DNA from: Cheilinus undulatus
Lineage: Eukaryota > Chordata > Actinopteri > Labriformes > Labridae
Length of the DNA stretch: 64,000 bases
Reading direction: 5' to 3'
NCBI RefSeq assembly: GCF_018320785.1
Contig: NC_054866.1
Location: forward strand, 40,401,000 to 40,464,999
Each line of letters opens with the position of its first letter. Position 1 is the stretch's first letter. Under the pieces are notes generated by a model. It was not told the DNA's origin. It worked only from the letters and a program-made list of their open reading frames with translations, and ran no database searches. The position numbers were made by a program, and so were the translations under genes. Shown piece by piece: positions 41,101 through 51,421 of this stretch.

Positions 41101-44100
41101 GCAAACAAGGGTAGTGGTTCCCATATTAAAAAGGGGGACCGGAGGGTGTGATTCACTTATCTGGGAATCACACTACCCAGCCTCACAGGGTAAGTTTACA
41201 CTACAGTGATGATCGTGGGATTAATATAGTTTCTATCTTTCCTAGATCTCTTTACCCTTGCAGAGCTTGTTGAGAGATCACAGGTGTGTGCTAATCCAGT
41301 CAACATTTGGAGAAGGTTTGTGATTGTGTGCCTCAGGGGGTCATGTGGGGGGAACAGCGGGAATATGGAGCCCTGGAGTTGTTGTGGCGGCCCCTCAGGC
41401 TCCTCTATAACCACAGTAACAGCACATTCTCAGTGTGTTTAGGCCTCTGTCAAGGCTGCCCCCTATTACTGATTCCGTGTGGGATTTTCATTGACGGGAC
41501 CTCAAGGCACAGTCAGGGGTAGGAGGGTGTCCGGTTCAGGGACCTCAGAATTTCATCCCCGCTTTTTGCGGACGATGTGGTTCTGCTGACTCCTCAGCTG
41601 GGGACCTCCAGCAGGCATTAGAGCATTTTGCAGTCATGTGCAAAGTGGTCAGGATGAGGGTCAACATCTTCATGTCCGAGGCCATGGTGTGCACAGTGGA
41701 TTGCTCCCTCCGGGTGGGGAGTGAATCTCTGCCACAAGTGAAGGAGTTCAGGGGTCTTGTTCACATGTGAGGGTAAAAAGAGTGTGAGATTGATAGGAGA
41801 ATTGGTCTAGCATCAGCAGTACTGTGGGCGTTATGTTGGACTGTTGTGGTGAGCTGAAAGAGGAATTTTGGCCACATATTTGTACGATCGGAGTAGGCTG
41901 AGGTGCTTTTTCTATATTAATACTGTCTATGTTTCCTACCTTGACTGACATCAGTGGAAAACTGCTTCGGTGTACATTTGGTCTATGACACTACATCTGT
42001 CATCCCAGCTTGTATCTGATATTTCTGCTTTTCTGTAAAATGTCTACTGTTGTCTGTGTCATAATTTTCTAAATTTGTAATGTTTTACAGGATGAGCGAA
42101 ACCAAATTTTGACTGCATATTTATGGATAAGGCAAGTGTGGGTCGACGCACACCTGAAATGGGATAAAGATGATTATGATGGACTCGATACCATCCGTAT
42201 ACCTAGTAGTTATGTATGGAGACCTGATATAGTCCTATATAACAAGTAGGTCGGACTGGTATTGAAGAAATCATCCAGTTATTACTTGTTTGGTTTATGT
42301 TGGTCAGTATAGAAGGCACAAGCTGTACATTTCTTAAAGCAATTTCTTATAGGAATGTCCAGGCTATTGTCTGCTTTTTATACACCAGTAATGTAAATGA
42401 TAATAATTATAAGACAAAATAATACATGTGGTAATTCTTTAATCAGAATCAGAACCCTTTGAATCTATAAATCAGAGGAAAAATGATACACTATAGAAAC
42501 ATTACCATTTTCTTCTTATTAACATGAAATTAGCAGTTTAATGATGCTCTTTTTAATAAATCATGGAATACCGTACTATCTGACTGCTTTGAATCACACC
42601 TAGTTATTTTATATAAGACATATTCCAATCAAAATATGTATTCTACTCATATATGGCTATTAGAATCTGTATTGGTACGAAGAATGGTATCTGAGCATCT
42701 AAATACAAAGGCTGCATTACTGAAGAGTTTTAAAATGCAGACATGACACTGAAGAATGAGTTCAGCTCTACTGAATGTGTTGACTTCTTCTCCAGTCAGC
42801 GTTCTTGTGCCTCCATGTCCTGACCAGCTTTTATTTTTAACCAGTTACTTCTGTTTATGTCAAAAGTGTCAAAATTACATCCTGAATGTGAGCTCTGTCA
42901 GATGAGACAGCAAAATGTTCCTCTGTGTTTCAGTGCTGATGACCACTTCACAGGTCCCATGGATACCAATGTAGTGATCCGCCATGATGGCCAGATCATG
43001 TGGGACTCCCCGGCCATCACTAAGAGCTCCTGCAAAGTGGATGTGTCTTTCTTCCCCTTTGACGCTCAGCAGTGCAGGTTCACCTATGGCTCCTGGACCT
43101 ACAATGGAAACCAGCTGGACATCCAGAACGCCATGGAGAGCGCCGACCTGGCTGACCTGGTGGAAAACGTGGAGTGGGAGGTTCTGGGTATGCCAGCTAA
43201 GAGGAACGTTATTCTGTATGGCTGCTGCGCTGACCCCTACCCTGATGTGACTTACACGCTGAAACTGAAGAGGAGAGCTTCTTTTTACGTCTTTAACTTG
43301 CTTATACCGTGTGTGATGATCTCTTTCCTGGCTCCACTCGGCTTCTACTTGCCTGCTGACTCTGGAGAGAAGGTGTCTTTGGGTGTCACTGTGATGCTTG
43401 CTCTCACCGTCTTTCAGCTGCTGGTTGCTGAGATCATGCCGCCTTCGGAGAATGTGCCACTAATCGGTAAGAGAAAATCTGGTCAAAGTATGAAATATTC
43501 TCTTACCATTACAACAACAGAGACTGTAATGACATTGTATTCAAATACATGTACTCTAATATAGAGTTGACCCCCACCTTTGCAGCTACAACAGCCTCCA
43601 CTCTTCTTGGGAGGCAGTCCACAAGATTTTAAAGTATTTTTGCCCATTCATTCTGTAGAGCATTTATGAGGTCATGGCACTGATGTTGGACGAGAAGGCC
43701 TGGTACATAATCTCTGTTCCAGTTCATCCCCAAAGGTGCTCGATGGGGTTGAGGTCAGGGCTCTGTGCAGGCCAGTCAAGTTCTTCAACATCAAACTCAT
43801 CAAACCACGTCTTCATAGTCTTTGCTTTGAGCACTGGGGCACAGTCACGTTGGAATAGAAAAGAGCCTTCCACAAATGGTTTACACAAAGTTGGAAGAAT
43901 AGCATTGTCTAAAATGTCTTGGTATGCTGAAGCATCAAGGTTGCCCTTCATTGGAGATAGCAGGCCTGACCCAAACCCTGAAAAACAGCCCCATACCATA
44001 ATCCCTCCCCCAAACTTCACAGTTGGCATAATGCAGTCAGGCGGTTAACATTCTCCTAGCATCCGCCAAACCTAGACTCGCATGTTTCTACTGCTCCACA

Positions 44101-46183
44101 GTCCAGTGTAGGTGTGCTTTATACCACTTAATCCGACGCTTGGCATTAGACTTGTTGAAGCTCCCATCACAGTTTCTGTGCTTAGGTTAATGCCAGTGGA
44201 AGTTCAGAACTCTTCAGCTATGGAATCAGCAAGGTGCAACTTTTACTGCGACTGCCTTAGCAGTTGTTTACCCCGCTCTGTGATTTTACGTGGTCTTCTG
44301 CTTTGTGGCTGAATTGCTGTTGTTCCTAAATGCTTCCTTTTTTTAATAATATCACTTTGAGTTGACGGTGGAATTTCCAGCAGGGGTGAAGTTTCAAGAA
44401 CCATCTTACTGTAAAGGTGGCATCCATCACAGTACCACACTTGAAGTCTCTGAGCTCTTCAGAATGACCTATTTGGTATAACAAATGTTTAAAAAATGAA
44501 GACTGCATGGCTCTAAACTTGTTAAAAAAAATTATGGTTAAACAGTTTTTATGATGTGGTTATACCTACCATACCTTTGTGAACTTTATTTTGATGAGCT
44601 TAGAGAAGAGGTAGTCGGGGTAGAATTTTTTATTTGGCCTTGTATTTGGAGATATCAGTGACCTTGTTTGGGTCTGCTGGGATAACCCTGTAAAGGAGAG
44701 GCAGTATAAATTCAAATGATCTGTCCTCTCTACAGCTGTTACTCAGCTTCACTTTGGAGAATGACCACTCTACTGTAGCTGCTGCTACCAGCAATGTGGA
44801 ATACACACAATTTTGAGGAGCTTTGCCAGGATAGGGAAGGCCCTTTAAATTCCTTGTTAACCACTGGTGGGGCATTTTAGGAGGCCCTTTACCATGTTTT
44901 GTTCCCTGGGAGAGCACCAGGGAGGCACTTCCATCATGTTTGTCCTCTGGAAGGATATCCTGAAGGGCACTTGATCACATTTTGTTCACTTGAAGGGCAC
45001 CCTAGAGGGCACTTAACAATGTTTTGCCTACTAAGAGGGCACCATGGAGGGTACTTCATCATGTTTTATGTACCAGAGCACTTCACACCTTAAAGAAAAG
45101 AAATAGGGTACCAGGAGGGGTAATTTGAGATGACGACCTTTTAAGCCTAATGGAACATCATATAAACAGTAGGCTTAGTACTTCAAGTCAAAGCAAAGTT
45201 TTTTTAAACAGCACATTTAGATCAACCTCAGTTAACCAAAGTGCTTTACAGGTTAATAACAACATGTCTAAAAATTTAAATAAAATGAACAATAAAAAGG
45301 AACACCATAAATAATCAAAACTAACTATGCAGTGATGGCAGTATACCTGTCTGAATATGTAGTAGTAGTATGTTCTTCGGTATGTTTGTAGTATGTAGTT
45401 TGGGACAATCCCTGGCTCTGCTTCTGAAACCAATCTACAATCAAATCCCAACATTTGTGACAACTGTGTGTTACAAGTCTTTATCTCCTTGTCTCATTTC
45501 CCTCCACAGGAAAGTATTACATTGCAACCATGACCATGATCACAGCCTCCACTGCTCTGACCATCTTCATCATGAACATTCACCACTGTGGCCCAGATGC
45601 CAAACCCGTTCCCAAGTGGGCCAAAACACTCATCCTGCAGCACTTGGCCAGAATGTGTTTTGTTTATGAAGTTGGTGAGAACTGTATGTCACCACAGGCA
45701 GAGAAACAGGAGCCTCCACCCGTGAAGAACAACAACTGCACCATGAACGGTCAGGTCGGGCCCTGCAGAGAGGACTGTGTTTTCAGAGTGGACAGAGAAC
45801 AAGAGACGTCAGAGGACAGAGAAGACTTGGACCAGATGATGAGTCCATTAGGCTCAATGGGGAAGAACCCCACCAACAACTACAGTGGGTGGAAGAACGG
45901 CGTCTACATGAGCATGGACTGTGGGGAGTCGGGGGCTCAGGGAAGATGCAGGAAGGGAGGAGTGAGTGATGGAGAGAAAAAGGACAGAGAGGTTTCTTGC
46001 AAGGAGAGGCAGCTAATGCAAAATATTGAGTACATAGCAAACTGTTTCAGAGATCAGAGGGCCACACAGAAACGAACAGGGGAGTGGAAAAAAGTGGCTA
46101 AAGTGTTAGACCGCTTCTTCATGTGGTTATTTTTCATCATGGTGTTTTTCATGAGCATTCTTATCATGGGAAAAGCCATCTGA
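38062..46183 (+). CDS. chrna10: chrna10: nicotinic acetylcholine receptor alpha-10-type subunit (complete, five exons)
   Basis: Cys-loop ligand-gated cation channel subunit. In vertebrates alpha-10 co-assembles with alpha-9 at efferent synapses on hair cells. The exons are join 38062-38122, 39296-39441, 42091-42245, 42934-43466 and 45510-46183, giving 522 residues in phase. Seen in order: signal peptide 1-20, extracellular domain with Cys-loop C154-C168 (FPFD inside), the vicinal Cys pair [10 protein letters not shown] (218-219) that marks alpha subunits, M1 about 238-261, M2 about 265-288, M3 about 303-325, a long cytoplasmic loop, and M4 about 497-519. [17 protein letters not shown] favours alpha-10 over alpha-9, although the C-terminal part is alpha-9-like. 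Position next to pgap2 and stim1 supports alpha-10. Which teleost paralogue (a or b) is unknown. Confidence 0.92.
38123..39295. other. chrna10 intron 1, no recognised element
   Basis: AT-rich. I see no transposon ends or coding frame. Confidence 0.55.
39296..39441 (+). CDS. chrna10: chrna10 exon 2
   Basis: This encodes [20 protein letters not shown], then [20 protein letters not shown] and IDM. Sequons NYT and NVT are present. The acceptor is CTTAG, and the donor GTAAAA is weak in its +5 position. Confidence 0.93.
39842..41950 (+). mobile_element. Degraded LINE reverse-transcriptase relic, interrupted by a hAT element
   Basis: Pieces of a non-LTR retrotransposon protein are readable on the plus strand: [19 protein letters not shown] and [11 protein letters not shown] before 40140, then after the hAT insert [29 protein letters not shown] and the RT catalytic box FADDVVLL near 41563. 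Many stops and frame changes are present, and both ends are lost. The clade is not determined. It lies in chrna10 intron 2. Confidence 0.85.
40265..41038. mobile_element. Non-autonomous hAT element inserted in the LINE, 774 bp
   Basis: The ends are TAGTGATGGG and its exact complement CCCATCACTA. The flanking octamers CTGTTGTG (40257-40264) and CTGTCGTG (41039-41046) match at 7 of 8. The LINE coding relic continues on the far side. There is no transposase frame. Confidence 0.9.
42091..42245 (+). CDS. chrna10: chrna10 exon 3
   Basis: This encodes [20 protein letters not shown] through [20 protein letters not shown] to LYN. The acceptor is TTTTACAG, and the donor GTAGGT splits an Asn codon. Intron 2 before it contains the LINE and hAT relics. 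Confidence 0.94.
42246..42933. other. chrna10 intron 3, no recognised element
   Basis: AT-rich sequence between exons 3 and 4 with nothing recognised. The reading frame of exon 4 extends upstream to an ATG at 42857, but that part is intron. Confidence 0.6.
42934..43466 (+). CDS. chrna10: chrna10 exon 4 (Cys-loop, M1, M2)
   Basis: This 533-base exon carries the Cys-loop, the vicinal cysteines and the first two membrane helices. The pore helix reads [16 protein letters not shown]. The acceptor is TGTTTCAG and the donor is GTAAGAG. Confidence 0.96.
43565..44520 (-). mobile_element. Broken Tc1-like transposon (older), transposase on minus strand
   Basis: The C-terminal transposase part is well preserved: [34 protein letters not shown] and [18 protein letters not shown], with the second Asp and the Glu of the DD34E triad. 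The N-terminal part ([14 protein letters not shown]) lies in other frames with internal deletions and stops. I could not find matching terminal repeats. It lies in chrna10 intron 4. Confidence 0.85.
44630..44917 (-). pseudogene. Possible hAT transposase C-terminal fragment
   Basis: The open frame contains [20 protein letters not shown], which resembles the hAT dimerisation motif (A-T/S-x-E-R-S-F-S-K-L-K). The remainder is unlike any family I know, and Trp replaces the usual Arg of the motif. It is a fragment in chrna10 intron 4. Confidence 0.45.
44897..45088. repeat. Minisatellite, about 4.6 copies of a 41-42 bp unit
   Basis: Units at 44897-44938, 44939-44979, 44980-45021, 45022-45063 and a partial at 45064-45088 share TTTTGT, GGGCACC and GGGCACTT-ATCATG blocks. 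A degenerate piece may precede it at about 44866-44896. It lies in chrna10 intron 4. Confidence 0.85.
45510..46183 (+). CDS. chrna10: chrna10 exon 5 (M3, cytoplasmic loop, M4, stop)
   Basis: This encodes [20 protein letters not shown] (M3), a hydrophilic loop of about 170 residues, the helix before M4 ([13 protein letters not shown]) and M4 ending GKAI, then TGA at 46181-46183. AATAAA at 46450-46455 is a likely polyadenylation signal. Confidence 0.95.
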
Positions 46184-46449
46184 CTGCAGAACTGAGGAGA
46201 TGAGTCTCATTATAGTGTTTATCAGTGTAAAGAACCAGGGATTATTCCATTTAATAAGTATTCAGATCATCCTTTTCTTCACCTTTTAGAATGAATCCTT
46301 AATGGAGACAGTATTTTTCCTACTGTAGTACTTGAGATTAAATAGATCAACAGGCCACGGTTCCTATTTTGATGTCAACAACAAACCCAGACTTTATCAA
46401 TGCTCTGTGAATATGACAAAGCTTGAAGAGAAATAGCCATTATTTTGCA

Positions 46450-46455
46450 AATAAA
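46450..46455 (+). promoter_or_regulatory. Probable chrna10 polyadenylation signal AATAAA
   Basis: It is the first canonical hexamer on the plus strand after the stop codon, 267 bases downstream. More AATAAA-like hexamers follow within 30 bases. Confidence 0.5.
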
Positions 46456-48811
46456 TACATTTATTTTAAATAAATGGAATATTCATTTATTTCATTACAG
46501 CAGGGGTTGTCAACTACATTTATACAAGGACCAACTTTTGTCTTTACAGATACTGTGGTGGGGGGGCAGACAACTGGCTGGATATTTGCTAATAAGAATT
46601 TAATTTACCAAAAGATACATACATGTGTAATGAGTGGATAAGATATTTGTTCCAATTCCCCATAATTTCCTTTTCTGTCTTTGTAACAATTTATTTAAAA
46701 GGATATGTTGGTATTTTTGACGTTAGGTTGTATGAGGCACTTGGCGATTGTAGTGGCATTAGCCTCCAGAGATTTAAGTGAGCATTACCCCTTTAAGATG
46801 ACTTGTTGATTGTGCCAGCTAGGCCATATGTCGCTAAAAGACTGGTACAGTTGCTCTGCATAATTAGCGAGTCTTGGTTAAAAATGGACCAGTAATATTG
46901 GTTCAGTTGTACACAGTATCAAACATTTTTGAAGCACTTGTCACCCAGAAAGCCTCTGTGTGTATTTGGCACTATTTTGCTGCAATGTAAGCTTCAGGAA
47001 CTGGCAATGTGCTCTACAGCATATGTAGTCAGCTTTTAGGGCTGCATGCTTGAACAGCGACATCAACAAGCTAACCTAAAACAAAACTAAAATGAGCTTT
47101 ACTGATTCAAGGGATGATGATGTGCCTTTTACTGTGGATATGAAGGGATACTTAAATGAAAAGAGTACAGAGAGGAATTTCTGCAGATGGAGACTCAGTT
47201 GGCTGACAGAGGAGAGATCCTGAGTTACCTGGAGTTGTAGGTGCTTAAACTGTGAGTCCATGAACCCACATAGAGAGCTGCTGCTGTCACAAGTGGATCT
47301 TCACAACACCTAAGACATTTCTGGTTAGAGGATAGCAGCTCACAGACACATAGAGCCTGCATCACTCCATCCAGAGTTCCCTGCCTTGTTGAACACCAGT
47401 GTATTATTTACCACTTTCTGAGGACAAACTGGAGAAACCAACCTCAACCAGAAGAGCTGAATAAAAATGTATCATCCATGGAAGTTTATGGCTACTGCTT
47501 TATTCCACTAAAGAAGTGCTTCCCAAAGTGTGTCCTGGGGCCCAAGGTAATACAGGTGGGCAGCAAGATGTAATTTACAATGATAAAAATCACAGAAATT
47601 AAAAACAATCATGTGTTAAATGATCATAATTTTTTTGTCATCTTTTTTAAAAATAATTTTCCCCTTTTTCATGTCTCTGAAGTAAAAAAAAAAAAGCAGG
47701 CAGAAGATGTAATTCAGTTGGTGTCATGGTTTGACTGGCGTTGGATTAACTGATGACACTTCATGAACCATTTTACTGTGCTGAAAAACAAGCGAATCTC
47801 TATAGACCACATTTTAGTGGTACAGCAGAGAGTAACAGTTATTAAAAAAACCACAAACATATAAGGCTCTGAGGTCTGTTTTTCTAAGGGGCTTTGAGGC
47901 TGCTCTTGATACTATGTCCAGACTTGGCTCTATTTACCAAATTATAAACTAAATTAAAAAAAAAAACACTGATAAGCTGACTAGTATCAAGACATACATG
48001 TAAAAATAAATGACAGAATCCCTTAAATACTAGAATCAATATAATGGAAATAAATCTGTAAAGGTTATATAATAAAAGCATGACAAGCGAAAAACATCTT
48101 AATGTGCTTCACATGGATTATCTGTTAAATCCCCTCCATCACAATGAGTAGCATTGCTTGTTGTGTGTATTATCTGGTCTTAATGTTGCAAAATGGACCT
48201 TTAATCTGACTCACAAGGACAAGGAAATGCAAACCAAGCAGGACATGGTTTTTACATCAAGCAGGGCACGTTTTTATGTAGACATGTAGAAAACAAGACA
48301 TTTGCTATGAAGGATTTCAACTTGAGTTATTACTAATACAACACCATGTAAAACATAAAAAATAGAGATATATCTATCATAATCTTTGATTACTGTCATG
48401 GGCTGTATTCTTTATGCAAAGATTGGCAGATAAATTTGCTGAAATTGTCTCTGCAAGCAATGTTATTAAAGCATTATTATATTTACTGCCAAAATAATGG
48501 AAAAGTAGGTCGCTTAAATCCAGTGTTTAGCTCCTTAATATTTAGCATTTGTAAGCATGAGTAATATGGTTCCAATATGTCAGTATTTGCCAAAAAAATT
48601 CTGACAAAAGCTTCAAATTCGTTCCATTCATTAAGTATCAGAAGCCCAATTAGAGTTTTCCTCCAGTCATAACAATTTGGACCTCTTGGCAACCAAAACT
48701 GATCCCACTTATGGGACCCTGGCCCACCAGATGAGGATCACAGTTGTAAAGAGCTTGTTGTTAATAGGCTCTAGCACACAGGGGCTATAGGGGAACCAAA
48801 CTGTAATCCAT

Positions 48812-48932
48812 CGGTTCCCAACTTGGGGTCGGGGGGCGGCAAAGATCCTTGGGGGGAGCGAGACTTTGTCTGCTGTGAGGCTACCAAAATTAATGGGGGG
48901 GGGGCTCCAAGAAAAATGGTTGGGAAACACTG
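48812..48932. mobile_element. Short hAT-type MITE, 121 bp
   Basis: Inverted ends CGGTTCCCAAC and (inverted) CAGTGTTTCCCAAC flank a G-rich interior. The flanking octamers share only TAATC, so it is fairly old. Confidence 0.6.
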
Positions 48933-49192
48933 TAATCTACTGTCCTACTGTCTTCAAACTTCATGTAAAATATCCTAAAACATGACACACTTAATAGCAT
49001 GACACTTCTTAAAAGAAGACAAAAATGTTTTTCTCCTGTCTGCAAATGTTGCTAGGGTCATTTTTAAGAGGCAACGTCCACCTGTTTTAGATAAAGACAC
49101 CTTAAAAACATGAATAATGAGAGAAGAATTAATGCATCAGTATGTTCAAGTCCTAAGCAAATAAAAATAAAATAAACAAAGGTAATTAAGAA

Positions 49193-50128
49193 CTAGGTTG
49201 GGGTCACTTTTCTTTTCAGTATTTGGGTAATTTTTTCCCTTAATGATCTTGTTTGCATCCCATAAATAACCGGGTTTAAATTTGCCGGGATCACATGAAA
49301 TAAAATATAAGCAATCTTCCTGAGATCTGGGTAATCTGGGAAACGGTGTAATATGATAGTCAAAAAACCTGACCAGAGCATTATGACGTACAGAACCAGG
49401 TGGCTGGCACATGTTTGTAGCGCTCTGTTATTCAGCTCTTTGTTCTTCTTGATCCAGCAGATTAGAGCTATCCTAATGTAGGTGACAGCTATGCCGCCGA
49501 TGGAGCAGCTGAACAGCAGCACGGTGAAAAAGAGTCCGTAGATGTTGTTGATTGATACATCTTCACAGGAAAGCTTAAAGAGGGATGCATTGTCACAGTA
49601 AGCATTTTGAATGAGAGATCTACAGTGAGACAGCCTCACTGTGAGACCAATAAGAACAGACACCAGCACCAAAGACACCCCCCATGCAGTCACAGACAGT
49701 CCGATGACAGTTCTGGTGGTCATAATTGAGCTGTATCTCAGAGGGTGACATATTGCTACGTATCTATCAATAGCCATAATGACAAGGATCATATGTGAAG
49801 CAGAGCCGAACGTGTGGCTGCAAAAAGCTTGAAAAGCACATTGTTTGAAGGTGACAAAGCGCTCTGTGGAGATGATGTGGGCCATGAGCTGAGGCAGCAG
49901 GACTGTGTTACCGATCAGATCATTGACAGAGAGGTTACAGAAAAGCATGTACATCGGCTGGTGCAGACTCTTCTCTGTGATGATGAGCACAAGGACTCCA
50001 ATGTTGGAAAAAAGCAGAGAGAAGTACACAAACAGCAGTAAGAAAAACAGAGGGTAAGTAAACTCAGGAGAGATGCTGAAGCCTTGGATCTCCAGGATTT
50101 CCCCTGACACGGTCACGTTGCTTTTCAT
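49193..50128 (-). CDS. Odorant receptor, intact, 311 residues (single exon)
   Basis: Seven-transmembrane G-protein-coupled receptor of the olfactory neuron membrane. Seen: N-glycosylation site NVT near the start, TM2 entry LHQPMYMLFCNLSVNDLIG, end of TM3 MAIDRYVAICHPLRYSSIM (the OR hallmark), a Cys-rich second extracellular loop (SHCRSLIQNAYC), TM6 entry RALQTCASHL, and TM7 VIPANLNPVIYG. Length is normal for fish ORs. The ATG at 50126-50128 gives the expected short N-terminus. Linkage to chrna10 and stim1 suggests relation to the class I receptors found near these genes in tetrapods, but I cannot assign the subfamily. Confidence 0.95.
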   Translation of the reverse strand: MKSNVTVSGEILEIQGFSISPEFTYPLFFLLLFVYFSLLFSNIGVLVLIITEKSLHQPMYMLFCNLSVNDLIGNTVLLPQLMAHIISTERFVTFKQCAFQAFCSHTFGSASHMILVIMAIDRYVAICHPLRYSSIMTTRTVIGLSVTAWGVSLVLVSVLIGLTVRLSHCRSLIQNAYCDNASLFKLSCEDVSINNIYGLFFTVLLFSCSIGGIAVTYIRIALICWIKKNKELNNRALQTCASHLVLYVIMLWSGFLTIILHRFPDYPDLRKIAYILFHVIPANLNPVIYGMQTRSLREKITQILKRKVTPT

Positions 50129-51419
50129 TCTGTTTGACTTGAAGAAAAACCCAAAAGAAGAATAAAAGAAATAGCTGAATGGTCATTACACTTAATTAGA
50201 AGATTAATCAAAATTCTGAATACCATAAGGCAATACTTACTTGTTTTCTTAATTTTTATCCTCTTCTTTTCTAAAAAATACTGCAGAAAAATTACACAGT
50301 GAACCATAAATTAAGCATGAATTACAAATTTTTAGCCCTAAAAAACAGCACCACAATATCTTAAACTCTTATCAAACAATAGATGCACAGCAAAGCTTAC
50401 AATCAGGCATATTCACAGCACTGTAAGTTAAAAAGACAGCAGTGTTTGTCCTCAGAGATGTCACTACCTTGCTCATAGAGACTGATTCTCTCCCCAGCTT
50501 CATCTTCATCCTTTATATCTTCAGAAAGAGTGACATTCAACATTGCCCTCCCAGTTCAGAGCTGCAGTGTGTCATTATACTTTTCTTTTTTTACACTGAT
50601 TTTATCATTACGTATAAGCATGTGCTGATGGGTGTGATGTTTCTGTGGGAGTTACACAATTGCCAAACATTGCAGATACAGCTGTGGGTCAAGAAGGGCT
50701 AGGATGGTTTCAGCACTAGTGTGATTGTTAGAAATCTTATCTCTTCAATGATGTGGATGTATGTTTTATAATAAAGTTTGGATTATAGTGCTAATTAACT
50801 GTGCAGGTGCTAAATTAATGCATAAATGACCTCTGACCTTATAAAGTTTGTGGCAAATATGACAGAAATCCCCCGACCTGTGAACTTCAAAGAAATTAAC
50901 AGAGCAGAAATTAGCAGAAATGTGTACCAAGTTTTAAGAAGTGTTTGGAAGCTTTCTTGATAAGGAAAGGAAGGAAAGCAAGGGGCTCAATGACCTTTGA
51001 CCTAGGAACTCTGAAATTTGATCAGTTTTTCCTTGAGAAAGTGTGGAAATTTGTGCAAAGCATCCTCAAGATATTTTGTAGTACACTATGATGATATGTA
51101 TCTGATACTGACTGCACAAACAGACAATTGGGTGGATGCACAAACCAAAAACAAAGTGTCTCTGGCCCACTTATGTGGAGACTATCATTTTTAAATGCAC
51201 CATAAAGAGGCAACAAATAGAAATGATTAGTGTTACAATATGCTTTCACAGAGTCATATTTTTGTTGTCACTAATTTGCATCTGTTTTATCTCACAAAAC
51301 TGCACATAATTTAGAACAGAGCTTCTCAACTGGTCCAGCCATTGGACCCACCACCTACTGTAATGTGTAGTAGAGACCTATATGTCTAATTTTATTAAAT
51401 TAATTCAACAAACTATATA
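50129..51419. other. Intergenic, upstream of the first odorant receptor
   Basis: No gene seen. A hAT-like end (CAGAGCTTCTCAACTGG) stands alone near 51318. The receptor promoter and non-coding first exon probably lie in the first part. Confidence 0.5.
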
Positions 51420-51421
51420 TA

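Larger units (their letters stand above)
46184..49192. other. Intergenic, chrna10 to first odorant receptor
   Basis: It holds the chrna10 3' untranslated end and single hAT-like ends near 46503 (CAGGGGTTGTCAACTA) and 47516 (GTGCTTCCCAAAGTG). A stretch at about 46690-47260 resembles a dispersed fish repeat that I recall loosely, and a small hAT MITE lies at 48812-48932. I see no host gene. Confidence 0.5.

Noticed and set aside
42857-43564. chrna10 exon 4 read as an independent 235-residue gene
   Set aside because: The first codons lie before a clear TTTCAG acceptor and the last ones after a GTAAGAG donor. Phases join exons 3 and 5.
45783-46040. Minus-strand frame opposite chrna10 exon 5
   Set aside because: Antisense shadow of a real exon, with no independent support.
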